Below, piece after piece: positions 52,417 through 62,522 of a stretch of DNA of 64,000 nt; positions within the stretch are counted from its first letter, which is position 1; every line of letters starts with the position of its first letter. Location of the stretch: assembly GCA_027886185.1 (NCBI GenBank), contig WOAB01000568.1, forward strand, positions 2,294,001 to 2,358,000. The letters run 5' to 3'. Both the position numbers and the translations under genes were made by a program. The stretch is from Rheum nobile (lineage: Eukaryota; Streptophyta; Magnoliopsida; Caryophyllales; Polygonaceae). The notes beneath the pieces are model-generated. The model was not told the origin of the DNA, searched no databases, and saw only the letters and a program-made list of their open reading frames with translations.

Positions 52417-53223
52417 TGTTGGGCCCAGATTCATCCCGTGAAAACGGATCAAATGAATTGGGCCAAGATCCAAGCGGAATCGGAAGCTAAGAGAAACCAG
52501 GAAGAAGCATCGGACTCCCTGCAGTCGAGTGCTCCCGACCAGCTGCGAAGATCATGCTGGAGCATTGAATGCTTGATTGGGACAATGGCCACAGCATTTA
52601 AACACCGAGATAATGATGGTAATTAAGAAGAAATCCCAGCAATCACTCCCAGCATTAAAGTCAGAGATTATGCTAGCAATCAAGAGCATATCCCAAGAAT
52701 CCCGCCCAAGCATTGAATGACCGATCAATGGCAACGGTTATAGCCTTAAACACATGCATACAGATGGTAATCAAGAGCATATCACAGGAATCTCGCCCGG
52801 ATTGAATGAGGAAGATTGCAAGAGGAGAATAACGGTCACAAGACGATAATTGCCATATATATACCACGACGGAACATGGAAGAGGGACATCTAGACACGA
52901 TTACCACCCACATCCGCCGATTTGCCCTGAGTAGGACCAAAGAATACACCCATTCTAGCTCATTCCCCTCGGAATCCCGCTCAGTCTCCATCGGTCGAGC
53001 CCCAGAGTCACCGGTCGGACCAGATCCGACCCTTTGTCCTACAAGGATAAGTTGTACATTGATCCGACTCAATCGTCAATATATCAATAAAATTACTTTG
53101 TTATTTTGCATCTCTTCTTTATTTGTTGATTGTCTACTTGGTTTGGATTGATATCTATAATCCGATCGACTAGTTACCCCGTCTAAGGCGATTTAGGTCG
53201 TCTGATCTTTTCGCCCAAAAACA
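52417..53223 (+). repeat. 3' LTR of Tat-2
   Basis: 807 bp, TGTTGGGCCCAG to CCCAAAAACA, followed by the target duplication GGTTT. Confidence 0.93.
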
Positions 53224-53360
53224 GGTTTAGGGATGAATTTGGTGATGAATTGGCGAAATTGGGGAGTGATTTTTTAGAGCGATTGCTGCTAGAGAAATCC
53301 GAGTGTGTTCCATCATCTTCTTTGAGCAAAAGTGGGGATGAAATTAGGGTTAGAGTTTGG

Positions 53361-53464
53361 GGAGTTGCAACAGAGGAGGGATTTGAGGAGCTGCGACAAA
53401 GGAGGGATTTGAGGAGCTGCGACAGAGGAGGGATTTGAGGAGCTGCGACAGAGGAGGGATCCGA
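53361..53464. repeat. Four 26-bp direct repeats in the Mutator-like element
   Basis: Four contiguous units of GGAGCTGCGACAGAGGAGGG plus ATTTGA, with a few changes. On the minus strand this encodes a PSSVAAPQ/PSSVATPQ-like peptide repeat. Confidence 0.85.
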
Positions 53465-53995
53465 CGATAACGAAGGCGTCAAATTGGAACTTTGAGCGAT
53501 ACGAGGTCCCATCTTGTGCTTCTTCTACTTAGTGGAGGGAGATTCCACGATAAGGGGCGATTTCAGTGTCATTGTTGTCTTCAAGGTAAGATTCCATGAA
53601 AGCTTTTGTAGCTTGTATGATAGAAATAAGTGGAAGAATGAGTATATTTTGAAATAAGTCGTCAAATTATATGAGTGGAAGAATGAGTATATTTGGCTGA
53701 AAATTGTATCTAACCAACTTTAGACATACTCCCACGTTTTACGCTTTTTACTCTAGCCATTGATGGTGTAGCAATGTCGCTCCTGAGATGGGTCTTGCTT
53801 TGGTTGGGAGTTGTTTAAGCCGTCTCTTGCTTTGGTGTTGGGGTTGGGGATGAGATTTTTCTGCCCGTATGCATGCTACATCCGTCACAATTCTTTCTTT
53901 TTGGGTTCTAATTTATGTTCCTTTATTGAAAGGTCTTGAACTGGAAGTTCGTGTTGGATGTTGAATGAGGATTTGACCACACTGATTTGTTAAAC

Positions 53996-54733
53996 ATGGA
54001 GGGAAATATGGATCTGTTTCGAAATTGCTTGTTTGAGCATGAGTATGAAGCAATTTGTTGACCCTGATCTTATATCTAAGATGTATGATTTATTAATGCC
54101 CAACTTTGTTGTTCTATTATTTGTGGGTTACGTATATAGCAATGGTGACAGTGTTTTACCAAATGCGCTAGCCAACATAATCAAGAATGGTCATATTTTG
54201 TTTCAGGTAGACGGCATGGAACCCAAGTACCGCCTGAAAACTGATGTATACCAAGAATTGTGGGATCTGTTGAAAGTTGCAAGAGAGTCCGAGCTACCAT
54301 GCGGAGGTTATGCATCCTTTTGTCAGCAATGTAGAGCTTATTATTATCCTTTGTCTTTATATGTCTCATTTGTTTTTTGGTTGTTGTAGGAAAGAAGATG
54401 AGTCATGATATGTGGATGTATTTTATGAAAGAGATAGTTGATGGAGACCTAAAGTTGGACAGGATGGCGGCTGAAATAGATAGGGAGAAGAAAGAACTTC
54501 ATTCAATGGACCCCTCCACAGTTGAGAATCATGCGCAACTATAGGCTATGCAAGATGAGCTTAGAGAGGTGATCTTCTTATTTGGTTTGTCTTAATATAT
54601 TTGATACCTAGCTGACTTAGTTTTGTTTTTGCAGCTTGAAATGTGGGCGCAGTTCAATGGGATAAAGATGAGGATGGAAATAGAGCATGCAACTTTTTTA
54701 AAGGGAACTCTAATATCTCACTACATAGACTGA
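53996..54733 (+). pseudogene. Intron-containing gene fragment carried by the Mutator-like element
   Basis: Not recognised. Exon-like pieces: an ATG at 53996 with a short open stretch; VLPNALANIIKNGHILFQVD and GMEPKYRLKTDVYQELWDLL (to 54306); then, across a proposed intron 54307-54389 (GT-AG, phases agree), KKMSHDMWMYFMKEIVDGDL and a charged helical region; then, across a second intron 54569-54634, LEMWAQFNGIKMRMEIEHAT to TGA 54731-54733. One in-frame TAG at 54542-54544 breaks it. The retained introns show capture at DNA level. The charged C-terminal part could form a coiled coil; a possible source is a host gene or a Mutator accessory gene. Confidence 0.55.
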
Positions 54734-55205
54734 AGGATGTAATTTGGCACATATAATTTGTTTGTGACTTACCCTAAACACTGACTGAAGGAGGCTTTGT
54801 TTCTAAGACAGTTTGTAAGACATGTTAAGGAGTACTTTTGTAAGACATGTTGTCTTTGGTTAATTGAAGCAGATTGTGTCTTTGGTACTTTGAAGCAGGT
54901 TGTGTGTTTTTGGTGGCCATGTTTTGTTTCTCTGTATTACAGGTTGTTTGTTTTGTTTCTTTGTATTGCAGGTGGCCATGTTTTGTTTCTCTGTATGGTG
55001 TCATATGCTGGCATTTTGATTGTCATATGCTGCCATTGGCAAACATTCATTCAGTATCTATATAACATGAACCATTTTTTTACTGTAAGCAAATCAACTG
55101 CCTTTGGAAAGCAGTCATATGCAGCATTTTTTTGTAAGATATATGCCCAAAAATTGGACACAAAACAAACTCCCATTACAGTTAAAACATCAGCTAGGTT
55201 TATTT
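54734..55205. other. Inner flank of the Mutator-like element's right TIR
   Basis: T-rich sequence with short direct repeats of TGTTTTGTTTCTCTGTAT, GGTGGCCATG and TTGTGTC words (54890-55010). No gene seen. Confidence 0.55.
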
Positions 55206-55451
55206 GGTAATTTTTTTTTAAAATCAGGGGTATATTGGTCATTTAACACAATCTGGCGGAAAAACTAACGGCTCTTGACTTTAGGTGGTCGCGTGCTAAC
55301 GGAATGGTTATAATGGGTGGTTTAAAATAATTTCGTCTATAACGGGTGATTCCACTAAAAATCGACCCTTTAACGGGTGGTTTCCCGTAATTTTCTCTAG
55401 ATATATTGAAGAATTTGGCACTCCTAAATATAATTTGAAACATAAAATTAA

Positions 55452-56965
55452 AAGAAATTTGCGGCAAATCACCCGTTATATACGCGTTTTTGCGGCAAAC
55501 CACCCGTTATAATCGAAATTATTTTAAACCACCCTTAACTTACATTACGTTAGCAAATCGCCACCCATGGGCTTCCGCCGTCCAAATTTCCGTCAAAATG
55601 GATGAAATGACCCTTTTACCCCTCTTATTTTCTCATAATTATCGATTTAGTCCAACTTTTCTTAACATTATCCAAACTCGATCGAACCATACTTTAATTA
55701 AACCAACCCGGGTAGCTAAAATTAAACCAAACCCAACCCAAACCAGTCTAAAACCCAATCTTGTATTAAGAAGGAGGCTAGTCTTCACCCCATGTTTCGT
55801 CTGTTCATCGTCAACATTGCCTAGGTTAATCAATCCTATTCTTTCTTCTGTTTGACCCTAAGAATAGCCAATTCCCACAAGCTCAAGAGCATCTGGAACC
55901 AACAGAAGCCTATCAATTGCTTGTAACAACAATCAATGCCCAAGAATCAAACCATGTTATTTGATCATAATCACCTTATTTCATATATCACAAAACTTTC
56001 AAGTTACTATACTATGATGAAAATTAGCTTACAGAGATCATCTCTGCAGAACCACAGAGTGCAACTACAGCGGCCAAACCCAAAGAGGACACTGCATACT
56101 TGTCTTCAACCTTGTCCTACTACACAACCCACCATACCTGATTCTCAGAAGTGCAAAGACTAATCCCAATAAGGCAAGAATTGAATACAAAATTACAATA
56201 AAAAGAAGCTAATATTGTTAATTTCTCTTACAACTCCTTGGATTGTCTTGAGCATGTCTAGCAATTTTGTTGCCTCAGAGACTTCCGCTAGAGGCGCTGG
56301 TGGCGCCTCTTCTATGGTAATCACCGACGCATCTCATGTTGTCGCCATGGAAGCAACGCTCCTAGCAATCTTTCGGCTTGAAACCTCCCATAAAAGGAAT
56401 CAAAATTACTTAATTCTATAAAGAAAACAAAAGGTGTTGTAGATGAGGCCTCATACAGTAAGCGGTAGCCTTGGCGATGCGGCTCGAAGGGTGCGTCGAC
56501 GCCGGCGGAGGAAGTGTGGGGAGGGAGACGCATTGCGGCAAAACGGCGCAGGATGACATAGAGTTGCTTTGGTCTCGACGAAGGTGGAAGATGACGACAG
56601 AGATGTGGCTGTGGCCATGGCTTTTTTCTCCATTCAAGCCCTAAATTTTGGGAAATTTTAATCAGGGTTGGGTTTTAGACTGGTTTGGGTTGGGTTTGGT
56701 TTAATTTTAGCTACTCGGGTTGGTTTAATTAAAGTATGGTTTGATCGAGTTTGGATAATGTTAAGAAAAGTTGGATTAAACCGGTAATTATGGAAAATAA
56801 GAGGGGTAAAAGAGTTATTTCATCCATTTTGACGGAAATTTGGACGGCGGAAGTCCATGGATAGCGATTTGCTAACGATAAGGATGGTTTAAAATAATTT
56901 CAATTATAACGGGTGATTTGCCGTAAAAACGCGTATATAATCGGTGATTCGTCGCAAATTTTCTC
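55452..56965. mobile_element. Pack-MULE with 9-bp target duplication
   Basis: 1,514 bp, flanked by TAAAATTAA at 55443-55451 and 56966-56974. The terminal inverted repeats are about 310 bp (55452-55766 and 56965-56650): AAGAAATTTGCGGCAAATCACC against GAGAAAATTTGCGACGAATCACC, then TATATACGCGTTTTT, ATTATTTTAAACCA, TTTCCGTCAAAATGGATGAA, CGATCGAACC-like and GTCTAAAACCCAA words in both. It shares subterminal words (CACCCGTTATA, AAATTATTTTAAACCACCC) with the larger element at 45172-55397. The interior carries a captured gene fragment and no transposase. Confidence 0.9.
56457..56633 (-). pseudogene. Captured exon with plastid-transit-like N-terminus
   Basis: Minus-strand ATG at 56633 (a second at 56618, MATATSLSSSSTFVE) opens a Ser/Thr/Ala- and later Arg/Pro-rich N-terminus without acidic residues beyond the start, typical of chloroplast transit peptides. 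The frame runs to ACT|GTATGAG, a good splice donor at 56456-56455. Downstream, 56323-56218 holds another coding-like piece (VITIEEAPPAPLAEVSEATK, LLDMLKTIQGVV) that cannot be joined in frame with certainty. This is the 5' part of a nuclear gene for a plastid protein, captured by the Pack-MULE; the gene was not identified. Confidence 0.6.
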
Positions 56966-56970
56966 TAAAA

Positions 56971-57795
56971 TTAATGGGGTACATCTCTAGGGTGAGAAAT
57001 CCAGGCAAGGGCCCCAGCTTGAGTGGTGTCTGTGTGGCCCAGCAGATCAGTCCTCCTCCAAGTCTGCCCCAAACCCATATCGGACGCGCTTCTGGCATTG
57101 TTCACCGCGCGTAGACAGAGCAGATCCGACGTCGGCACCACGTCACTCCACCTCTCACGGGTTGTCGGGCCGGAGACTAATATCCGGTGCTCGAACTTGC
57201 TGTGCGCGGCGCCCATGAGGAGGAGGCCGTCCTTGCGGCGGTGCTCGTCGCTCTGGGCGGCGGCGGAGTGCCGAGCGGAGATCCGGCGTATGGAGGCGTC
57301 GAGCGGCTCGACTACGAGGAGGAGGTCCTGGGGGTCGACCCGGTAGCGGCAGAGGGGACAGGTGGAGTGGGCGTCGAGCCAGGTGTCGACACAGTCCACG
57401 TGGAAGGCGTGCTTGCACTTGGGCAGCAGCCGGAGCACCTCCGCCGGTTCGAACCGGCTTAGGCAGACGGCACACTCTAAGCCCTCCTTCTGCCCTCTCA
57501 GGGACCCGAACCGGAAAACCGGAAGCGACTCCACCAGGGACCGCTCTACCCCGGAGTTGTTCCGGGGGACGGCGTTGGAACCGCCGCCGCCTGATGATGC
57601 GCTGCAGCGCTTGGCGTAGAGGAGGATCAGGAAGGTGATGCAGAAGAGCATGGTCAGGATGGCGATGATGCCGGGCTTGAAGGTTGAGAAGGCCGTTGCA
57701 CTCGGCTGATGCGCGGGCGCCGCCGCCTCATCCTGGGCGGCGGACCCCGCCGAGAAGGCGAACAACAACCAGGCCGCGGCCGCCCAGGAAGACAT
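56971..57795 (-). CDS. RING-H2 finger protein of the ATL family (putative E3 ubiquitin ligase)
   Basis: A 274-residue single-exon protein. Residues 1-20 form a signal-peptide-like hydrophobic start, and residues about 41-61 a transmembrane helix (GIIAILTMLFCITFLILLY). The GLD-type segment is VERSLVESLPVF, residues 83-94. RING-H2: C108, C111, C127, H129, H132, C135, C146, C149, with the ATL spacing C-x2-C-x15-C-x1-H-x2-H-x2-C-x10-C-x2-C, Pro before the third Cys and the conserved DTWL. The C-terminal KFEHRILVSG and RWSDV match ATL42/ATL43-type proteins. It is shorter than those Arabidopsis relatives (about 400 residues). The stop TAA (56971-56973) lies inside the Pack-MULE target duplication. 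The codons are GC-rich, unlike the flanks. The likely role is membrane-anchored ubiquitin transfer in stress responses. Confidence 0.92.
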   Translation of the reverse strand: MSSWAAAAWLLFAFSAGSAAQDEAAAPAHQPSATAFSTFKPGIIAILTMLFCITFLILLYAKRCSASSGGGGSNAVPRNNSGVERSLVESLPVFRFGSLRGQKEGLECAVCLSRFEPAEVLRLLPKCKHAFHVDCVDTWLDAHSTCPLCRYRVDPQDLLLVVEPLDASIRRISARHSAAAQSDEHRRKDGLLLMGAAHSKFEHRILVSGPTTRERWSDVVPTSDLLCLRAVNNARSASDMGLGQTWRRTDLLGHTDTTQAGALAWISHPRDVPH

Positions 57796-58534
57796 AGCTA
57801 GCTATAAATGAATGAATTTGGATTGAGGATTAATATATATTATTAGTCCAATCCAATCCATATATGATATGAAATTGGGGATCTTGATTTGGGTTTAGTT
57901 TGAGCGTTGAATGGGGAGGGGAGCAGGGCAGGGTATGGAAGCAGAGCGTGGATTTTGGAATTAATTAATTAATCGAGGGTTGAGCCTAGAGACTAGAGTT
58001 GGGATGGATCCAGAGAAACAAAGAGGAAAAGGACAAAGGGAACATCCAGAATTAAAGAAAAAAGAAAATTGTTTTTTGTGGTCTGGACTCTGGAGCCTTG
58101 CAATGCAACGCAATTATTAAATGAGTAAGTGAGTAACAATGAAAAGTGTGTTTGGGGGTGTAAGTAAATGTAGTTGGTTGAGAGTTCAGCTCAGCTGGCG
58201 GAACAGAGTTTCATAGTGAGAGAGAGCATGCAATAAAGATCGTGACGGGAGAGATATAAAAAGGGCTAGGTCTCTGAGAATTAATTTGTTTTTTGTTTCT
58301 TGGAAGGCAAATAAAAGGCTTACTTTTATCTATAAAAAAAATGTCTAAATAGTCAAAATAATACATTAAATTGTATTAATGCAATTTAATGAATTATCTC
58401 TGAGAATTCAAATAAACCCTAAAGTGTTACAACGGTTGATTTTTACATGGTAAATTCACCGTAGAATTCCTTCTATACAATTTTAATCTTAAATGTAACA
58501 CTGATTGCTAAGTGGCATTGGCCGTCGTGCATTT
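57796..58534 (-). promoter_or_regulatory. Upstream region of the ATL gene
   Basis: A/T-rich sequence. On the minus strand an ATATATATTA element lies 30-45 bases before the ATG (about 57828-57840), and ATTGGATTGG just above it (inverted CCAAT words near 57850). A GAGAGAGAG tract lies at 58219. No other gene seen. Promoter assignment is positional only. Confidence 0.4.
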
Positions 58535-59009
58535 CTAAACAAAGTTCCAGAGAATTGTCGGACTGACATCACCGGTGGCTACAAACTCTATAGCTCTGTT
58601 CGATTTCCTATAACCATGAACAAATTCAAAGAAATTCAACAAGGAACTTATGTCTAAAATAATTGTCCTTATTTTCCAAGGAATCTTCCAAGTTCTTTTC
58701 ATTGAATTTATAATGGTTAAATTGTCACATTCAATTACGCACAATTTTTTTAATATTAAGTGATACCGCTTTCCGAATACTTTCAAGGGCTACATATGCT
58801 TCAGATTGTAACATATGTACTGGGTATTGTCTTACCATCTAAATGAATGACATGACTTGTATGGTTACGAATAATATATCTTATATGAAATGTTTGATTG
58901 TGTTTTTTGGCACATCAAATTTTCTGCACCCTAATTGTGCACCATTTTATGTACCATTTAAGTAAAACTTAATTATTTTATATTTTTAACTTTAAATTAG
59001 GATTAATAA

Positions 59010-59210
59010 GGTTTAGGATTTATAGTTTAAGATTTAAGGTTTATAGTCTATGATTTAGGGTTTAGAGTTTAGGGTATAGGGTTTTAGGCTTAGGATATAG
59101 GGTTTATGGCTTAGGATATATGGTTTATGATTTAGGATATAGGGTTTATATTTTAGGATATAGGATTTATATATTAGGATTTAGGGTTTATATTTTAGGG
59201 TTTAGGATAT
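59010..59210. repeat. Degenerate interstitial telomere-like tract
   Basis: About 200 bp of GTTTAGGATTTATAG / TTTAGGGTTTATA variants, i.e. degenerate plant telomere units (TTTAGGG) mixed with TAGGATATAGGGTTTAT words. It lies between the zf-RVT and RNase H remnants of the LINE, so it was inserted there or expanded in place. Confidence 0.75.
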
Positions 59211-62170
59211 AAAATAAACAAATTTAGCCTATAGGATACACAGAAGGGTGTAGAGAATTTAATTTTTATCCAATCTGATGGATTTCTTTTACAAGTTCTG
59301 TTTTTCAAAGATGAAAATTACGAGAGTTTTGTTTGGGGAAGGTGAATGCCGCCAATCATTATACTAGAGATAAGCTAAATTGAATGGAATAATGTTACAA
59401 GAAGTAGAATTTTGAAAAATCAACGAATTTTGTTTCTTCCAAATATTCCACCATAAAATCAGTACAAAATCATATGAGGCTTGAAACTAGAAAGAGCAAC
59501 CAAATTTAGATTTAATGTAGGCAATCATTTGTTTTGTATTAGGACATTCAAAAAATATATGATTGATATCTTCTTCGGTCATATTACAAAGACTACATTG
59601 GGACGAGACTTTGGACAATCCATATAACATTTTCAAAAAAAAAGTTTTTAATTTTTGGTGAAATATTTAATTTCCAAATCTATGTAGGGGATTCATACAA
59701 AGGATTGAAATGATTGTTGGACAATAAGATCGGGTAGATTTTACATTGAAGTTTCCATCTATAGATAATTTTTAAATAATCTTATCTTGAATTAGAAGTA
59801 GGTATACGATTTATAATGTTTTAGACACAACATGTGGTGGAAAAAGCTTTTGAAGTTCTAATACATTCCAATTATTGTTAGGGATAATGAAATGAGAGAC
59901 TTTAAGTTTGATGTTAATGTTATCATAGTATGGATGTAATATACAATTTGGTATCCAATGACCAATCCTAAAATTTATGTCATTTACATTTCCTAATTGG
60001 TAAAAAATTCATTTTTTGAATATATCTTAAAAAATGGCACGACTGAACAATTTTAGTGTTGTAAGAAAAATTGTTTGAAGAGACCAAGTATTTTTCAGTA
60101 ATAATTCAAACACGCATACTATTGCGAATATGTAATACTTTTGAATGCCTAAACCACCATCAGATTTAGGGTTGCATATACTATCCAACCTTATAAGGGG
60201 GTGATGATTATGAATAGTTTTGTTCAGAAGAATTGCTTGTTTATTTTGTCTACTTCATTACAAAATTGGGTAGCCAGTAAAATATTTTGCATTAATGAGT
60301 TGACTTTTAAAAGGAGATTTGATTGAATAAGAATAGTTCTACCAGCCTAAGAAAGAAAATTGACTTTCCATTTAGATAATTGTTTCTTAAGACTGAGGAT
60401 CGATTCATTAAACATTTTCACTCTTAACTCTTCCGTGCACCATTCGGATAAATATTTTTCCATATTCTTTATAATTTGAATGTTTAGTACTAGCTAAATA
60501 ATTTGCTTGTTGAGGTGTAATATGATTATAAGTTTTGAAACGTAATTTTATGATAATTGATAGCTAACCCTAAAATCTGAGAGAAGGTATCCAATATTGA
60601 TTTCATATGTACCATGTTTGAGTAAGATGCATTAGCAAGGATTGATATGTCATAAGAAAATATATGGGAGGGAACACATGTTCCATTTCGTGTAAGTTGT
60701 ATGCCAATTTTCCTGTTCGGTTGTTGTGATTCTAAATAGAGTATTCCAGCCAAATATTCCATGGCAAGAATAAAAATAAACGGGTTTATAAGATCTCCTT
60801 GTTGAAGTCCACAAGATGGATAAAATAATGTTCATTGTTGACTAACACTGGAAATGAGATAGATGTAATACATGTCATAAGGAGGTTAACCCATGTTGGG
60901 TTAAAATCGAATTTTAGTAGAACATTCTTGATAAAATTTCAATTAAGTTTATGATAAGATTTTTTTCATATCAAGTTTATGTGCCATCCAACCAGATTTT
61001 CCTTTCTTTTTTATATGGAAAGAGTGGAATATATATTTCATGTGCTATTAATATGTTGTCTTGTATAAGTTTTCCTTGTACAAAGGCACCTTACAACACA
61101 CTTATAAGATGAGGAAGAAGGGGTTTTGATATGTTTGCCATGATTTTTGTAATAACTTTATATAAGGTGTTACAAAGACTAATCAGTATAAAATGGTTAA
61201 TTGTAATTAGATTATCAATTTATGGAATAAGGGTGATAAAAAGAATGAGCACATTCTTTTACTAGTTGACCAGAGTGAAAGAAAGATTGAACACCGGAGA
61301 TTACTGATTTTCCAACAATAGGCAAGTGTTTCTGATGAAATTCAGCTGGAAAGCCATCTATCCCAGGTGTTTTATCATGCGGTAGATCAAAGACAATATT
61401 TTTAGTTTCAAGGTTGTAGGTTGTTTACATGGCATATTATTCTCCTCATGTGTCACAATGTGCGGTATTACAAATAAATCGTGTGAAGAGATTGGAATAG
61501 AGCGATTATGTTAAATATGTGATTGAGGTATTTTAGAGATTGCAGTCTTTATGCTTTGGTGATCGTATAATGTAAATCCATCATGCGTTTGGAAAGAAAC
61601 AATTTTTTGCTTATAAGTGCGTATTCTAGATGAGGTTTGAAAAGATCGTGTATTTTTTCAGTGAATTGAATATAATTAGATTTTGCGTGTTGTATTAAAA
61701 AATTGTATTGGAATTGTTAGAGTTTCTTATGTTTAATAAGACGTATGTTATACTTAGTGTTTAGTGATGTGTTGTTCATGTCATGTTAGAGGTTTGTTTG
61801 TAGATAATGAAGGTTTGTTTTTGTGACTTTTAATTGTTCAAATATATTGTTCATTTTTCATTGCAATGACGATTTAGAATAAATTTTAAAGGTTTTTGTT
61901 TCATAAAAAGTTTAAACTTAAAGGATCAATGATGTTGGTAACTCCAAACCTTTTTAACAAGGTTAAAGTAATTAGGGTTAGATAGACAAGCATTTTCAAA
62001 TTGAAAGGGAAAAATATTTTGAAGTCACTATGAATAAAGTTATTAAACAATGATTAGAAGTGATAAAAGGGTGATGTTGTACAGTAAGGTTATTATATTA
62101 TCGGCTATGTAAGGGTGAATCAACACTCTATCTAGATGTTCTAGAATAGTGTGTCTGTGATTAATAGATT

Positions 62171-62376
62171 TTCTCCATGTATAAGGGAAACCAATAAATT
62201 TTATGTCAAGTAACCCAAATTCATTTTTAAAGTTCGTTAGATGTTGAAATCGTGATAGAGATGGGAGTATATTTTCTCCTTGTATAAGGGAAACCAATAA
62301 ATTTTGTGTCAAGTAAACCAAATTTAGTTGTAAAGTTCGTTAGACGTTGAAATCGTGATAGAGATGGGAGTATACC
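62171..62376. repeat. 103-bp tandem duplication in the LINE endonuclease region
   Basis: Two copies, 62171-62273 and 62274-62376, starting TTCTCCATGTATAAGGG and TTCTCCTTGTATAAGGG, about 90% alike. A local duplication in dead coding sequence. Confidence 0.85.
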
Positions 62377-62522
62377 TCCCAGTTTATCATTGGAATTAAG
62401 GAGATCATCAAAATCTCCAATTATAACAATTGGAAGATTATATTGGGTTCTTAGGGATCCAATCTTGTTCCAATATCCATCTTTAAGATCCTCTCTAGAT
62501 GGAGCATAGACAAAGAATATAA

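Larger units (their letters stand above)
45437..53223 (+). mobile_element. Second Tat-lineage element, internally deleted (Tat-2)
   Basis: 7,787 bp, LTRs TGTTGGG to AAAACA, target duplication GGTTT at 45432-45436 and 53224-53228. It has the same gene order and LTR ends as Tat-1 but about 2.3 kb less, through at least four coding deletions and loss of most of the antisense gene. Its LTRs differ from each other at about 20 of 808 positions. Confidence 0.93.
45172..55397. mobile_element. Mutator-like element with long TIRs, split by Tat-2
   Basis: The left terminus (45172-45330) and right terminus (55397-55206, reversed) are inverted copies: GGGAAAC, CCCGTTATAGACGAAATTA, TTTTAAACCACCCATTATAAC, AAGTCAAGAGCCGTTAG, GTGTTAAATGACC and TACCCCTG occur in both. 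The right TIR is about 30 bp longer because of one further CACCCGTTA-containing unit. Flanking 9-mers TAGAAATGG and TAGATATAT agree at 6 of 9, a weak target duplication. Without Tat-2 the element is about 2.4 kb. No transposase was seen; it carries an intron-containing gene fragment, as Pack-MULEs do. Confidence 0.78.
58535..62522 (-). pseudogene. Second L1-type LINE, heavily decayed (minus strand)
   Basis: Read on the minus strand. Endonuclease remnant at 62522-62043 (FFVYAPSREDLKDGYWNKIG, IIGDFDDLL, FIGFPYTWRKSINH, EHLDRVLIHPY). RT remnants at about 61400-60526 (DLPHDKTPGIDGFPAEFHQK; EYLAGILYLESQQPNRKIGI; FSYDISIL in place of the catalytic FADD). zf-RVT near 59610-59500 (CNMTEEDINHIFFECPN). 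RNase H at 58786-58535 (IECDNLTIINSMKRTWKIPW). It belongs to the same family as the LINE at 38529 but is much older, with many stops and frameshifts. The ORF1 part is absent. Confidence 0.82.

Noticed and set aside
45172..56965. Autonomous Mutator transposon with transposase
   Set aside because: No MURA-type transposase motifs were seen in either inverted-repeat element after removing Tat-2.
57155..57619. Pro/Arg-rich and other frames overlapping the ATL gene
   Set aside because: By-products of the GC-rich ATL coding sequence; no independent support.
59010..59210. A true chromosome end
   Set aside because: Units are highly degenerate, only about 200 bp, and flanked on both sides by parts of the same LINE.
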